From Sulfurovum sp. (GTDB taxonomy: Bacteria > Campylobacterota > Campylobacteria > Campylobacterales > Sulfurovaceae): a stretch of 64,000 nt of DNA. Location: positions 62,001-126,000 of the forward strand of contig JAMORY010000013.1 of NCBI GenBank assembly GCA_027063305.1. The letters run 5' to 3'. This document shows positions 46,003-54,485 of this stretch, in pieces (position 1 is the stretch's first letter; the number at the start of each line of letters is the position of its first letter). Both the position numbers and the translations under genes were made by a program. A model generated the notes under the pieces. It had not been told where the DNA came from. It did not search any database and saw only the letters and a program-made list of their open reading frames with translations.

Positions 46003-47220
46003 ATGCAACGAAGAGATTTTTTTAAACAGACCCTGACCCTAGCCGGAGGTGCGGTAGTCGGTACGACCTTCTCTGAGGCATCCCAGCAGGTAGAGACCCT
46101 TCATCCGGTCGATGACCGCAAAGTATCGGATATCGCCTTTCCGCAAAAGCGTCCTCTTATCACCTACTCCGACCGTCCACCGCTGCTAGAGAGCCCCAGA
46201 GAGGTATTTACTAGTCCTATCACACCCAACGACCTCTTCTTCGTACGGTGGCATATGCCGATGATCCCAACCTATATCAGCAAAAACCGATTTACACTTC
46301 ATATTCATGGTGCGGTCGAAAGAGAGCTCAAACTCTCTTTAAAGAGCCTTCAAACTGAATTCGAACAGGTCGAACTCACCGCGGTCCTTCAATGTGGCGG
46401 AAACAGCCGTACAGCCTTTAAACCGACTGCCGGAGGTATTCAGTGGGGGATCGGTGCGATGGGGTGTGCCAGATGGAAAGGGGTCAGGCTCAAAGATGTA
46501 CTTGCCAAAGCAGGACTCACCAAAGATGCCCGATGGATCGGCTTTAACGGATTGGAAAAAGCCGTCTATGCAGAAACGGACAACTTCGTACGCGCACTGG
46601 AACTTGAAAAACTGAGCGACAATATCATCCTTGCCTATGAGATGAACGGCGAGGACCTTCCCTATCTTAACGGCTACCCGCTTCGCCTCATCATCCCAGG
46701 AACATACTCCGACAGCTGGATCAAGATGATCTCCAACATCAAAGTGACCAAAGAGAAGATGAGGCTACACTTCATGGAGCATGCTTACCGCATTCCGGAC
46801 AATGAGTGCGAGTGTGAAACACCCGACAACCTTACACAAAAGACCAAGCCTATTGAAAAGATGAACGTCAACTCCGTTATCGGCTACCCTGTCAGCGGCA
46901 TCAAGGTCAAACAGGGAGCAGAGCTCATTGTTAGGGGGGTTGCTTTTGACGGGGGAGAGGGTATTGCCAAAGTGGAAGTCTCGACAGACGGCGGTACTAC
47001 ATGGCAAGAGGCAAAACTCGATAAAGATGAAGCGGGCAGATACGCTTACCGTGCCTTCACCCACCCGATCACTCCAAAACAAGGCGGCACGCTCTCCATT
47101 ATGTGCCGTGCCACCAACACCAAAGGAGAGACCCAGCCCTTCCCACACGAAATAAAATGGAACCGCGGCGGATACAAATATAACGGTATCGATGAAGTTA
47201 CCGTGAAGGTGGTCGTATGA
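46003..47220 (+). CDS. sorA: Sulfite dehydrogenase molybdenum subunit (SorA-like, YedY/sulfite-oxidase family)
   Basis: A 405-aa periplasmic oxidoreductase. The N-terminus MQRRDFFKQTLTLAGGAVVG is a Tat-type signal (twin Arg, then F-F-K). The molybdopterin domain has AVLQCGGNSRT with the Mo-ligand Cys131, IQWGIGAMGCARWKGVRLKDVL and YPLRLIIPGTYSDSWIKMISNI. The C-terminal part is the dimerisation domain (KVEVSTDGGTTWQEAKL). With the following cytochrome c gene (4-nt overlap) it matches the sulfite:cytochrome c oxidoreductase of Campylobacter jejuni (Cj0005c/Cj0004c). It would oxidise sulfite to sulfate in the periplasm. Confidence 0.92.
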   Translation: MQRRDFFKQTLTLAGGAVVGTTFSEASQQVETLHPVDDRKVSDIAFPQKRPLITYSDRPPLLESPREVFTSPITPNDLFFVRWHMPMIPTYISKNRFTLHIHGAVERELKLSLKSLQTEFEQVELTAVLQCGGNSRTAFKPTAGGIQWGIGAMGCARWKGVRLKDVLAKAGLTKDARWIGFNGLEKAVYAETDNFVRALELEKLSDNIILAYEMNGEDLPYLNGYPLRLIIPGTYSDSWIKMISNIKVTKEKMRLHFMEHAYRIPDNECECETPDNLTQKTKPIEKMNVNSVIGYPVSGIKVKQGAELIVRGVAFDGGEGIAKVEVSTDGGTTWQEAKLDKDEAGRYAYRAFTHPITPKQGGTLSIMCRATNTKGETQPFPHEIKWNRGGYKYNGIDEVTVKVVV

Positions 47221-47537
47221 GAAGTGTCATCAAACTGACAGCAGCCATCATTGTATGCAGTACGACCGCTACTTTTGCCGATAGCAACAAAGGTATCAAA
47301 ATGCCCTATATTGAATTTCCGATGAAACCGGGTAAAGGGATGTACTCTACCAAAGGCAAGTGCAATATGTGCCACTCATGGGGCTACACTATCAACCAAG
47401 GACCACAGTCAAAAGCATTTTGGAGAAAAAAGGTCATCAAGATGATCGAAGTGTTCCATGCACCTATTAAAAATGAGGATATTGAAGAGGTAGTGGCATA
47501 TCTGTATGCCAACTATGGAAACGGGGAAGAAGATTAG
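47217..47537 (+). CDS. sorB: Monohaem cytochrome c subunit of sulfite dehydrogenase (SorB-like)
   Basis: A 106-aa periplasmic protein with a Sec signal (residues 1-21, cleavage likely after TFA) and one haem c site CNMCH at 49-53. HAPIKNEDIEEVVAYLYANYG is the usual C-terminal helix of small c-type cytochromes. It overlaps sorA by 4 nt and would take electrons from the molybdenum centre and pass them to the respiratory chain. Confidence 0.92.
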   Translation: MRSVIKLTAAIIVCSTTATFADSNKGIKMPYIEFPMKPGKGMYSTKGKCNMCHSWGYTINQGPQSKAFWRKKVIKMIEVFHAPIKNEDIEEVVAYLYANYGNGEED

Positions 47538-47542
47538 TCAAT

Positions 47543-47568
47543 GTAGGGTAGGCTCAAGCCTACCCTAC
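47543..47568. terminator. Perfect 12-bp hairpin between sorB and arsC
   Basis: gtagggtaggct (47543-47554) pairs with agcctaccctac (47557-47568) across a 2-nt loop. It lies in the convergent gap, its right arm containing the arsC stop codon (47565-47567). It is probably a bidirectional terminator or RNA-protecting stem. There is no strong U-tract. It is related to the stem at 43207. Confidence 0.6.
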
Positions 47569-47918
47569 GCATCAATTAATTCTATGATCTTCTCGATCGG
47601 TCGTCCGATAGCGGCTTTGCCGTCATTAATGACCACGGGGCGTTCTATGAGTTTCGGATACTCTGCCATCGCTTCAATGAGTTTCTCTTCATCCTCCACG
47701 TCTTTAAGTCCAAGCTCTTTATAGATATCTTCTTTGGTACGCATCAGCTCACGTGCAGAGATACCCAGCATCTTCAATACTGCTTTGATCTCCTCTTTGC
47801 TTGGCGGGGTTTCAAGGTACTTGACTACTTCTGCTTCTACGCCTTTGGCTTCCAAAAGCTGTGCCGCCGCTCTTGATTTGCTGCATCTTGGGTTATGCCA
47901 AATGGTCACTTCTGCCAT
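47565..47918 (-). CDS. arsC: ArsC-family arsenate reductase (glutaredoxin type)
   Basis: 117 aa. VTIWHNPRCSKSRAAAQLLEAKG carries the active-site Cys of the ArsC/Spx fold, and later come LIERPVVINDGKAAIGRPIEKI (the RPIV-like element). It reduces arsenate with glutathione or glutaredoxin, though some relatives have other thiol roles. I choose the ATG at 47918 because GGAG lies six bases upstream and the overlap with ppk2 disappears; an upstream ATG at 47933 is possible. No arsR or arsB is near. Confidence 0.88.
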   Translation of the reverse strand: MAEVTIWHNPRCSKSRAAAQLLEAKGVEAEVVKYLETPPSKEEIKAVLKMLGISARELMRTKEDIYKELGLKDVEDEEKLIEAMAEYPKLIERPVVINDGKAAIGRPIEKIIELIDA

Positions 47919-47919
47919 C

Positions 47920-48741
47920 TCATACTCCTTCATTGTGTAGTGTTACGATCTTCTCATCGACACCGGTAACGACCGTATGGTTCTTTCCTTCATAGTCGAT
48001 ATTCGAAAGCAGGTATCTTATAGCATTCAACCTTGAACGCTTCTTATCGTTGGCATCGAGCTCACACCATGGTGCGAACTTCGTACCCGATAGCCTGAAC
48101 ATCTTATCGCGCAGTTTCTCATAAAACGGGTAGGCTTCATGCGATTGGTAGTCCAACTCAGAGAGCTTCCAGCTTTTCAGCGGATCGGTCTCACGCTGTT
48201 TAAGGCGCTTTGCCTGTGTCTCGAACGAGATATTGAGGTAGAACTTGAAAAAGAGTATGCCGTCATCGACCAACATCTCCTCCACACCGTTGACCTGTCT
48301 GTAAAAATGCTCATGCTGTTCCTGTGTACAAAAACCGAACACCTGCTCGATCCCCGCACGGTTGTACCATGAACGGTCAAAGAAGACGATCTCTCCTGCG
48401 TTGGGGATCTGTTTGATATGTCGCTGGAAATACCACTGCCCCAACTCTTTGGAGTTTGGTTTGGGCAAAGCGACCGAACGCGCCTCTCTAGGGTTAAGGT
48501 AGTTCATGAACGCCTTGATACTCGAACTCTTTCCTGCCGTATCCATCCCTTCGAAGATAATCAGCAAGCGTTTTTGATTGTCGATGATCCACTTTTGCAG
48601 TTTGACCAGCTCGTACTGAAGCCGCAAACTCTCCTTTTCATAGAACGAGCGTTTGATCGCCCCGTTCTTCTTGAAGACCTCTTTAGGGTTCTTTTGCAAC
48701 TCAGGAAGGGTTTTGGATATTTGAAGTGCTTGATGCTTCAT
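47920..48741 (-). CDS. ppk2: Polyphosphate kinase 2 (class I)
   Basis: A 273-aa P-loop kinase: Walker A IFEGMDTAGKSSSIKAFMNYL (residues 65-71 GMDTAGK), lid/Walker B VFFDRSWYNRAG (about 119-130), and FKFYLNISFETQAKRLKQRETDPLKSWKLSELD. It transfers phosphate between polyphosphate and nucleoside diphosphates. The one-domain length fits class I. It overlaps the coiled-coil gene upstream by 4 nt. Confidence 0.95.
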   Translation of the reverse strand: MKHQALQISKTLPELQKNPKEVFKKNGAIKRSFYEKESLRLQYELVKLQKWIIDNQKRLLIIFEGMDTAGKSSSIKAFMNYLNPREARSVALPKPNSKELGQWYFQRHIKQIPNAGEIVFFDRSWYNRAGIEQVFGFCTQEQHEHFYRQVNGVEEMLVDDGILFFKFYLNISFETQAKRLKQRETDPLKSWKLSELDYQSHEAYPFYEKLRDKMFRLSGTKFAPWCELDANDKKRSRLNAIRYLLSNIDYEGKNHTVVTGVDEKIVTLHNEGV

Positions 48742-49280
48742 GACCCTTCACCCTCTTGACGCTGTTTCAACTGCTGTGCAAAACGCTCTTCACTCTCCAG
48801 TTTCATAAGCAATCGAGCATTGTTGACACGCAGTTTGTTGTTCTCTTCTATGGTACTCTCCATCTGCAAACGGTAAGATGCATACTCCTCTTGAAGCTGT
48901 GAGAGCTGCCGTGTTACATTCTCCAGCTCCGTTCTTGTCTGCTTCTGTAGTGATTGCAAATCTGTGAACTCTTTGCGAAGGGTATCGAGCATCGCCTGTG
49001 TCTCCTCCAGTGTCGCACGTGTCTTGGCAAAGGCCTCCAGCTGGCTTGCCTGCTTAGTGTTATCCTTACGTAGTGCATCCACTTCTGCTTGAAGTGACGC
49101 TATGGTCTGCTCTTTTTCTCTATTATCAATATCGACATTGATAAAGCGGTGCTTGTAGGTACGTATGCGCATAGCGGCAACCACCACCACCAGAACCACA
49201 AAAAGCAAAATGACCACTCCGATCGCCGCAGCGAGCATCAAGACCGGGTCGTTCTGTATCTTTATGATCAACTCATCCAT
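48738..49280 (-). CDS. Membrane-anchored coiled-coil protein of unknown function
   Basis: 180 aa. One hydrophobic segment (residues ~15-38, ILLFVVLVVVVAAM) is followed by a long predicted coiled coil from about 50 to the end (heptads in EQTIASLQAEVDALRKDN and ETQAMLDTLRKEFTDLQSL). The topology suggests a short periplasmic N-terminus and a cytoplasmic coiled coil. I do not recognise a named family. It sits between lolA (2-nt gap) and ppk2 (4-nt overlap), so it is co-transcribed with both. Confidence 0.7.
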   Translation of the reverse strand: MDELIIKIQNDPVLMLAAAIGVVILLFVVLVVVVAAMRIRTYKHRFINVDIDNREKEQTIASLQAEVDALRKDNTKQASQLEAFAKTRATLEETQAMLDTLRKEFTDLQSLQKQTRTELENVTRQLSQLQEEYASYRLQMESTIEENNKLRVNNARLLMKLESEERFAQQLKQRQEGEGS

Positions 49281-49282
49281 AA

Positions 49283-49810
49283 TTATCCCCTTATCATATC
49301 GTAATCGGCAGGATAGTTACACTGCATTCGCTTTGCCGACAATCTCTTCGTACCGTAGTGCATCTTCTCAAAAACGATCTGTACCTTATTATCCAGATCG
49401 TCATAATAGGCAATACTCTCCAGACGCCCTTTCCGATCCAGTTTGACCGTATACTGCTTCCCCTCATAGGTGGTAAGATAGATATTGTCACGGTAGGGTT
49501 TGGCATGTGCAAGTATATTCGCCATATCAAACCCCTTGCCTATCCTGTATGCCGAAACCTGTTCCAGATCATGGTCAACGACAAGTATCTCTTTGCCGTC
49601 GGTACACACCTCTTTTCGAGAAGGTGCCGTATAGAGCCACTTCAGACGGTTCTTTTGAGAAAAGAGCACATGCCCCTCATACTTGATGACCTGTTTTTTC
49701 GGATTTGTCACACGCTGCTTAAAATCAGCCTCAAAATGCTGTGGCAGGCTGATATCTGCACCATAGAGAGTGCCTGCAAACATGACGATCATACCAAGAA
49801 CACGCTTCAT
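49283..49810 (-). CDS. lolA: Outer-membrane lipoprotein chaperone LolA
   Basis: 175 aa with a signal peptide (residues 1-18, cleavage after LYGA). The mature part has FEADFKQRVTNPKKQVIKYEGHVLFSQKNRLKWLYTAP, the LolA core, and later KVQIVFEKMHYG. It carries lipoproteins from the inner to the outer membrane. Campylobacterota keep lolA divergent from secA and near an ABC permease of the LolC/E type, as here. It heads the minus-strand operon lolA-(coiled coil)-ppk2-arsC. Confidence 0.92.
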   Translation of the reverse strand: MKRVLGMIVMFAGTLYGADISLPQHFEADFKQRVTNPKKQVIKYEGHVLFSQKNRLKWLYTAPSRKEVCTDGKEILVVDHDLEQVSAYRIGKGFDMANILAHAKPYRDNIYLTTYEGKQYTVKLDRKGRLESIAYYDDLDNKVQIVFEKMHYGTKRLSAKRMQCNYPADYDMIRG

Positions 49811-49990
49811 TCCAACCCCTTTTCGACTGAGAAAAAAGTGAGATCATCCCTCTTTCCCCAACCTTTGATAAAGATAAAAATATACCCTAAAACCACTTGG
49901 ATAGGGTTTAGGTTCTTTTAAATACTAACACAAAAAGATATACCGTTCGTAAAGCAAGAAAGCATAACGGTTTATTAATCACTTTTTCGA

Positions 49991-49996
49991 TAAAAT
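49991..49996 (+). promoter_or_regulatory. -10-like box of secA
   Basis: TAAAAT (context CGATAAAATAAG) lies 34 nt before the secA ATG in the 219-nt divergent gap. AAGG at about 50016 is the ribosome binding site. Confidence 0.45.
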
Positions 49997-50029
49997 AAGC
50001 GCAATTTCTTTCATTAAGGCAAGACAATC

Positions 50030-52681
50030 ATGATAAAAAGTCTACTCAAAGTCTTTGGCACCCAGAATGACCGGATCGTCAAAGGATATCTCAAAAAAGT
50101 CAAACAGATCAATGCACTCGAAAGTACCTATGAACCGATGAACGACGAGGAGCTAAAAGAGGCGTTCAACGCACTCAGAGCATCCGTTAACAGCGGAGAG
50201 AAGAGCCTCGATGACGTTCTTTTTGATTCGTTCGCCATTACCCGTGAAGCGAGTAAGAGGGTACTGGGACTCCGCCACTACGATGTTCAGATGGTCGGGG
50301 GTATGGTACTGCATGACGGGAACATTGCCGAAATGAAGACCGGTGAGGGAAAGACCCTCGTCGCGACCCTTGCCGTGATCCTCAATGCCATGACAGGCAA
50401 AGGGGTGCATGTCGTTACCGTCAACGACTACCTTGCCAAACGTGACTCCGAAGAGATGGGACAGCTCTACAGCTTTCTTGGCTACACGGTCGGATGTATC
50501 ACCTCCGATATCCACGATGAGTACACCCGTAAAGCACAATACGATGCGGACATCACCTACGGAACGAACAACGAGTACGGTTTCGACTATCTGCGTGACA
50601 ACATGAAAGTACGTCTTGAAGAGAAGGTACAGCGTGAGCACAACTACGCTATTGTCGATGAAGTGGACTCCATCCTTATCGATGAGGCGCGTACACCGCT
50701 TATTATCTCCGGTCCGACACAGCGTACCCACGACCACTATCACAAAGCTGACGAGATCGCACGTCAGATGGAGAGAGGCGAGAAGATAGAGACACGTCCG
50801 GGTGAAGACGAACAGACCACAGGCGACTTCATCGTAGATGAGAAGAACCGTACCATCGTCATGACCGAACAGGGACTTCAAAAAGCACAAGATCTCTTTG
50901 AGGTGGACAACCTCTACTCTTTGGAGAACGCCGCCCTTTCCCACCACCTCGACCAGGCACTTAAAGCCCACTACCTCTTTGAAAAAGATGTCGACTATGT
51001 CGTAAAGGACGGTGAGATCATCATCGTCGACGAATTCACAGGAAGACTGAGTGAAGGAAGACGCTACTCCGAGGGGCTTCACCAAGCACTCGAAGCCAAA
51101 GAGGGTGTCCAGATACAAGAAGAGTCACAGACACTTGCGGAGATCACCTACCAGAACTACTTCAGACTCTACGACAAACTTGCGGGTATGACAGGTACGG
51201 CACAAACGGAGGCAACTGAGTTCGCGCAGATCTACGGGCTTGACGTTATCTCCATCCCGACCAATGTTCCCGTACAGCGTATCGATAAGAACGACCTGAT
51301 CTATAATACCGAGCGTGAAAAGCTCGATGCGGTCGTGCGAAAGGTCAAGGAGTACCATGAAAAAGGACAGCCCGTTCTCATCGGTACCGCTTCGATCGAA
51401 AAGTCCGAGATGATCCATGAGCGTTTGAAAAAAGAGAAGATCCCACACAACATTCTCAATGCAAAAAACCACTTCCAAGAAGCGGAGATCATCAAAAATG
51501 CAGGACAAAAAGGTGCCGTTACCGTTGCAACGAACATGGCGGGGCGTGGGGTCGACATCAAGATCGACGATGAAGTAAGAGAACTCGGCGGACTTGCCAT
51601 CATCGGTACGGAGCGTCACGAATCACGCCGTATCGACAATCAGCTCAGAGGTCGTTCTGGTCGTCAGGGTGATCCGGGTGAGAGCCAGTTCTTCCTAAGT
51701 CTTGATGATAACCTTCTACGAATTTTTGGCGGAGAGAAGATCAGAAACATCATGAACCGTCTGGGGGTTGAAGAGGGAGAGTATATCGACTCCAAGATCG
51801 TCACACGTTCGGTAGAGAAAGCACAGAAAAAAGTGGAGAACCAGCACTACGAAGCGCGTAAGCACATCCTTGAGTACGATGATGTCGCCAACCATCAGCG
51901 TAAAGCGATCTACGCCTTCCGTAACCAACTGCTTGATCCTGAATTCGATATCGATGCAAAGATCAAAGAGAACCGTGAAGAGTATGTGCAACACCTGCTC
52001 GATGAAGCGGAGATCATCGACGGAATGCCTAGAGAGGACTACGATCTTGAGAAACTTGTCGCACTCATCCAAGAGGAGCTTCATGTCACCCTCGATCCGG
52101 AACAGCTCAAAGATAAAGAGGCTTCCGAGATCAAAGAGATGATCATTGCGATGATGGAGCACTTCTACGAAGAGAAGATGAGCCAACTCGAACCGCAACA
52201 GCGTAAAGAGATCGAACGTATTCTCTACCTTCAAGTGCTAGACCCTCAGTGGAGAGACCACCTCTATGAGATGGATGTACTTAAAACCGGTATCGGTCTG
52301 CGCGGATACAATCAGAAAGATCCGTTGACCGAGTACAAACAAGACAGCTACAAACTCTTTACCGACCTCGTTCAGCGTATTAAGTTCGAAGCGGTCAAGA
52401 CACTGCACCTGGTACAGTTCGACTTCACTTCACCCGAAGAGGAAGAGGCAGCGGTCGAACATATCCGTGAAGAGCTTGAAAGTGATGTTGCCGAAGCGAT
52501 GCTCAACCAATCTTTTGAAGAGGGAAGCATTGCCGAGGACTCGTCCAAGCTCCAGCCTATCACAGGAACGAAAAAACCTAAACGTAACGACCCTTGTCCA
52601 TGCGGTTCAGGTGAGAAATATAAGAACTGCTGCGGACAGAGCGGCCCTAAAAAAGGTCTATTATCATCAAACAACGCATAA
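50030..52681 (+). CDS. secA: Preprotein translocase ATPase SecA
   Basis: 883 aa. Walker [10 protein letters not shown] (about 101-109), [65 protein letters not shown] and [19 protein letters not shown] are all present. The C-terminus carries the zinc/SecB-binding [14 protein letters not shown]. It drives Sec-dependent export at the inner membrane. It is the first gene of the plus-strand stretch and is followed by the LolC/E permease. Confidence 0.99.
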   Translation: MIKSLLKVFGTQNDRIVKGYLKKVKQINALESTYEPMNDEELKEAFNALRASVNSGEKSLDDVLFDSFAITREASKRVLGLRHYDVQMVGGMVLHDGNIAEMKTGEGKTLVATLAVILNAMTGKGVHVVTVNDYLAKRDSEEMGQLYSFLGYTVGCITSDIHDEYTRKAQYDADITYGTNNEYGFDYLRDNMKVRLEEKVQREHNYAIVDEVDSILIDEARTPLIISGPTQRTHDHYHKADEIARQMERGEKIETRPGEDEQTTGDFIVDEKNRTIVMTEQGLQKAQDLFEVDNLYSLENAALSHHLDQALKAHYLFEKDVDYVVKDGEIIIVDEFTGRLSEGRRYSEGLHQALEAKEGVQIQEESQTLAEITYQNYFRLYDKLAGMTGTAQTEATEFAQIYGLDVISIPTNVPVQRIDKNDLIYNTEREKLDAVVRKVKEYHEKGQPVLIGTASIEKSEMIHERLKKEKIPHNILNAKNHFQEAEIIKNAGQKGAVTVATNMAGRGVDIKIDDEVRELGGLAIIGTERHESRRIDNQLRGRSGRQGDPGESQFFLSLDDNLLRIFGGEKIRNIMNRLGVEEGEYIDSKIVTRSVEKAQKKVENQHYEARKHILEYDDVANHQRKAIYAFRNQLLDPEFDIDAKIKENREEYVQHLLDEAEIIDGMPREDYDLEKLVALIQEELHVTLDPEQLKDKEASEIKEMIIAMMEHFYEEKMSQLEPQQRKEIERILYLQVLDPQWRDHLYEMDVLKTGIGLRGYNQKDPLTEYKQDSYKLFTDLVQRIKFEAVKTLHLVQFDFTSPEEEEAAVEHIREELESDVAEAMLNQSFEEGSIAEDSSKLQPITGTKKPKRNDPCPCGSGEKYKNCCGQSGPKKGLLSSNNA

Positions 52682-52770
52682 GAAGCAAAGCTCCTTATTG
52701 CTACGCTAACGCTTAAGTTCGCTTCAGCAGCGTGCTTGCGAGACGAGTCTCGTTTTATCTGAGGATTTTT

Positions 52771-53991
52771 ATGCATACCAACATTCCAAATAAAGCCTTC
52801 GTTAGGCGTATTATCAAACACTACCTCAAGTACGACAAGGAAAATCCCTTTATCTTCATCTCCGGTATCTTGGCATTTTTGGGGATCGCCGCGGGGGTGA
52901 TGGTATTGATGATCGCGATGGGGATCATGAACGGTACGCAAAAAGAGTTCAAAAAACGCCTTTTTGTCATGAACTATCCGCTTACGGTACTTCCCATGAT
53001 GGACAATGCTGTCAACGATACGCTCATAGAACAGCTGCGTCAGTCCTTCCCATACCTGAAATTCAGCCCCTACTACACCACACAGGTCATTACCAAGAAT
53101 GCCGGTGCCGTGCAGGGATCACTGCTTTACGGAGTCGATTTTAACAAAGAGAGCCGAATGAACCCCATCTTCAAAGAAGCCATTGCCTCTGCAAAGAGCC
53201 AAAGTATCTTCAGGGTCGTGATCGGTGACTCTCTTTCTTACGAAATGGACGCACCCAAAGGAGAAAAGGTCACACTCTACTTCTCCGAACAGCAGGCGAT
53301 CGGATTTGGTACCATGCCGCTTCAAAAACGCTTCGTTGTCGATGGCATTTTCGACTCCGGACTGAAAGCGTATGACAAAGCGATCATGTACACCACACTT
53401 GAAGCCTTTGAGCGTCTACTCAAACGTCCCAAAGGGGTCTATGACGGATTGCACATCTACACGCAAGATCCTCTCGGAGAGATAAAGGCGATCCGTCAGG
53501 TACTCCCTAAGAACACGATCATCGAAGGGTGGTGGCAGCAGAACGGGAACTTCTTCTCTGCTATGGAGATGGAGAAGAAGGCTCTCTTCCTAGTACTGCT
53601 ACTGATCATTCTCGTTGCCTCTCTCAATATTATCTCATCCTTACTCATGACGGTTATGAGCCGACGCAGTGAGATCGCTTTGATGCGTACACTGGGTGCG
53701 ACCCAAACGGAGATCAGACAGATATTCTTCAAATTGGGGCTGATCATAGGTAGTGCGGGTATGCTTACGGGTTCCATTTTAGGCGGTATAGGGCTCTGGG
53801 CACTGAAGACCTTTGACCTTATCTCCGTTCCCGAAGATGTCTACGGCACCAGTAAACTCCCCGTTGACCTGACACTAAGTGATTTCGGGCTTATTCTTCT
53901 CGGAACCTCGGTGATCATCCTCCTCTCGGCACTCTACCCTGCAAAAAAAGCAGCACAGACCGATCCACTTACAGTACTGCGTAACGAATAG
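52771..53991 (+). CDS. LolC/LolE-family lipoprotein-releasing ABC permease
   Basis: About 406 aa. One N-terminal transmembrane helix (PFIFISGILAFLGIAAGVMVLMIAMGIMNG), a large periplasmic domain and three C-terminal helices (ALFLVLLLIILVASLNIISSLLM and others) form the FtsX/MacB/LolC topology. RRSEIALMRTLGATQTEIRQIFF is a conserved coupling element. I choose the ATG at 52771 with GAGG six bases upstream; the frame runs on to 52732 but without a good site. No LolD ATPase gene is adjacent. Confidence 0.9.
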   Translation: MHTNIPNKAFVRRIIKHYLKYDKENPFIFISGILAFLGIAAGVMVLMIAMGIMNGTQKEFKKRLFVMNYPLTVLPMMDNAVNDTLIEQLRQSFPYLKFSPYYTTQVITKNAGAVQGSLLYGVDFNKESRMNPIFKEAIASAKSQSIFRVVIGDSLSYEMDAPKGEKVTLYFSEQQAIGFGTMPLQKRFVVDGIFDSGLKAYDKAIMYTTLEAFERLLKRPKGVYDGLHIYTQDPLGEIKAIRQVLPKNTIIEGWWQQNGNFFSAMEMEKKALFLVLLLIILVASLNIISSLLMTVMSRRSEIALMRTLGATQTEIRQIFFKLGLIIGSAGMLTGSILGGIGLWALKTFDLISVPEDVYGTSKLPVDLTLSDFGLILLGTSVIILLSALYPAKKAAQTDPLTVLRNE

Positions 53992-54000
53992 AGGTTGTGC

Positions 54001-54006
54001 TATAAT
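54001..54006 (+). promoter_or_regulatory. -10 box before the small secreted protein gene
   Basis: TATAAT lies 32 nt before the ATG at 54039. A 7-bp inverted repeat TCCTTAC (54008-54014) and GTAAGGA (54024-54030) covers the start site and the Shine-Dalgarno, so it may work as an operator or an RNA hairpin that masks the ribosome site. Confidence 0.5.
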
Positions 54007-54038
54007 CTCCTTACATTTTTAACGTAAGGAATTTCTCT

Positions 54039-54383
54039 ATGCACAAACATCTCACCATCGCCGTTACATCACTACTGCTTTCCGCTTCTATCCATGCACA
54101 GGAGTGTACGATCATGACATCTCCTATCGACCTATCGAAAATGCGTTTTGGCTACAGCAGTTGGTATGTGCAGACCGCACCTATCGTCTCCGGTAAGGAT
54201 TTCAAGTTCACCAGTTTTGTCGATGCCTACAGCGACTTTGACAAGAAATTCACCCAATATATTCAAGAGACCGTATGCAAAAAAGGGAAATGGGACGGGG
54301 TTGCCAACTACAAGGTCACATGGCAACAGACAAAGAACAGTTACAACTTTGTCGGTACCTACGATGCCTACAGCAACCAGTAA
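54039..54383 (+). CDS. Small secreted protein of unknown function
   Basis: 114 aa with a clear Sec signal (HKHLTIAVTSLLLSASIHA, cleavage before QECTIM). The mature part has two Cys residues that could form a disulfide (C in QECTIM and in ETVCKKG) and aromatic-rich ends (NYKVTWQQTKNSYNFVGTYD). I know no family name. It has its own promoter. A terminator-like stem acctc/gaggt followed by a T-run comes after the stop. Confidence 0.65.
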   Translation: MHKHLTIAVTSLLLSASIHAQECTIMTSPIDLSKMRFGYSSWYVQTAPIVSGKDFKFTSFVDAYSDFDKKFTQYIQETVCKKGKWDGVANYKVTWQQTKNSYNFVGTYDAYSNQ

Positions 54384-54450
54384 GTAACCTCCTTTAAAGA
54401 GGTGGCCTCAAAACCTTTTTTCTTGCATAACGTTTTTATCTTTCTACCGC

Positions 54451-54456
54451 TATAAT
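54451..54456 (+). promoter_or_regulatory. -10 box of the amidohydrolase-porin unit
   Basis: TATAAT (context CGCTATAATATAC) is 29 nt before the amidohydrolase ATG. GAAGGA at 54475-54480 is the ribosome site. Confidence 0.6.
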
Positions 54457-54485
54457 ATACCCCTATTAAAGAAAGAAGGATAAAA

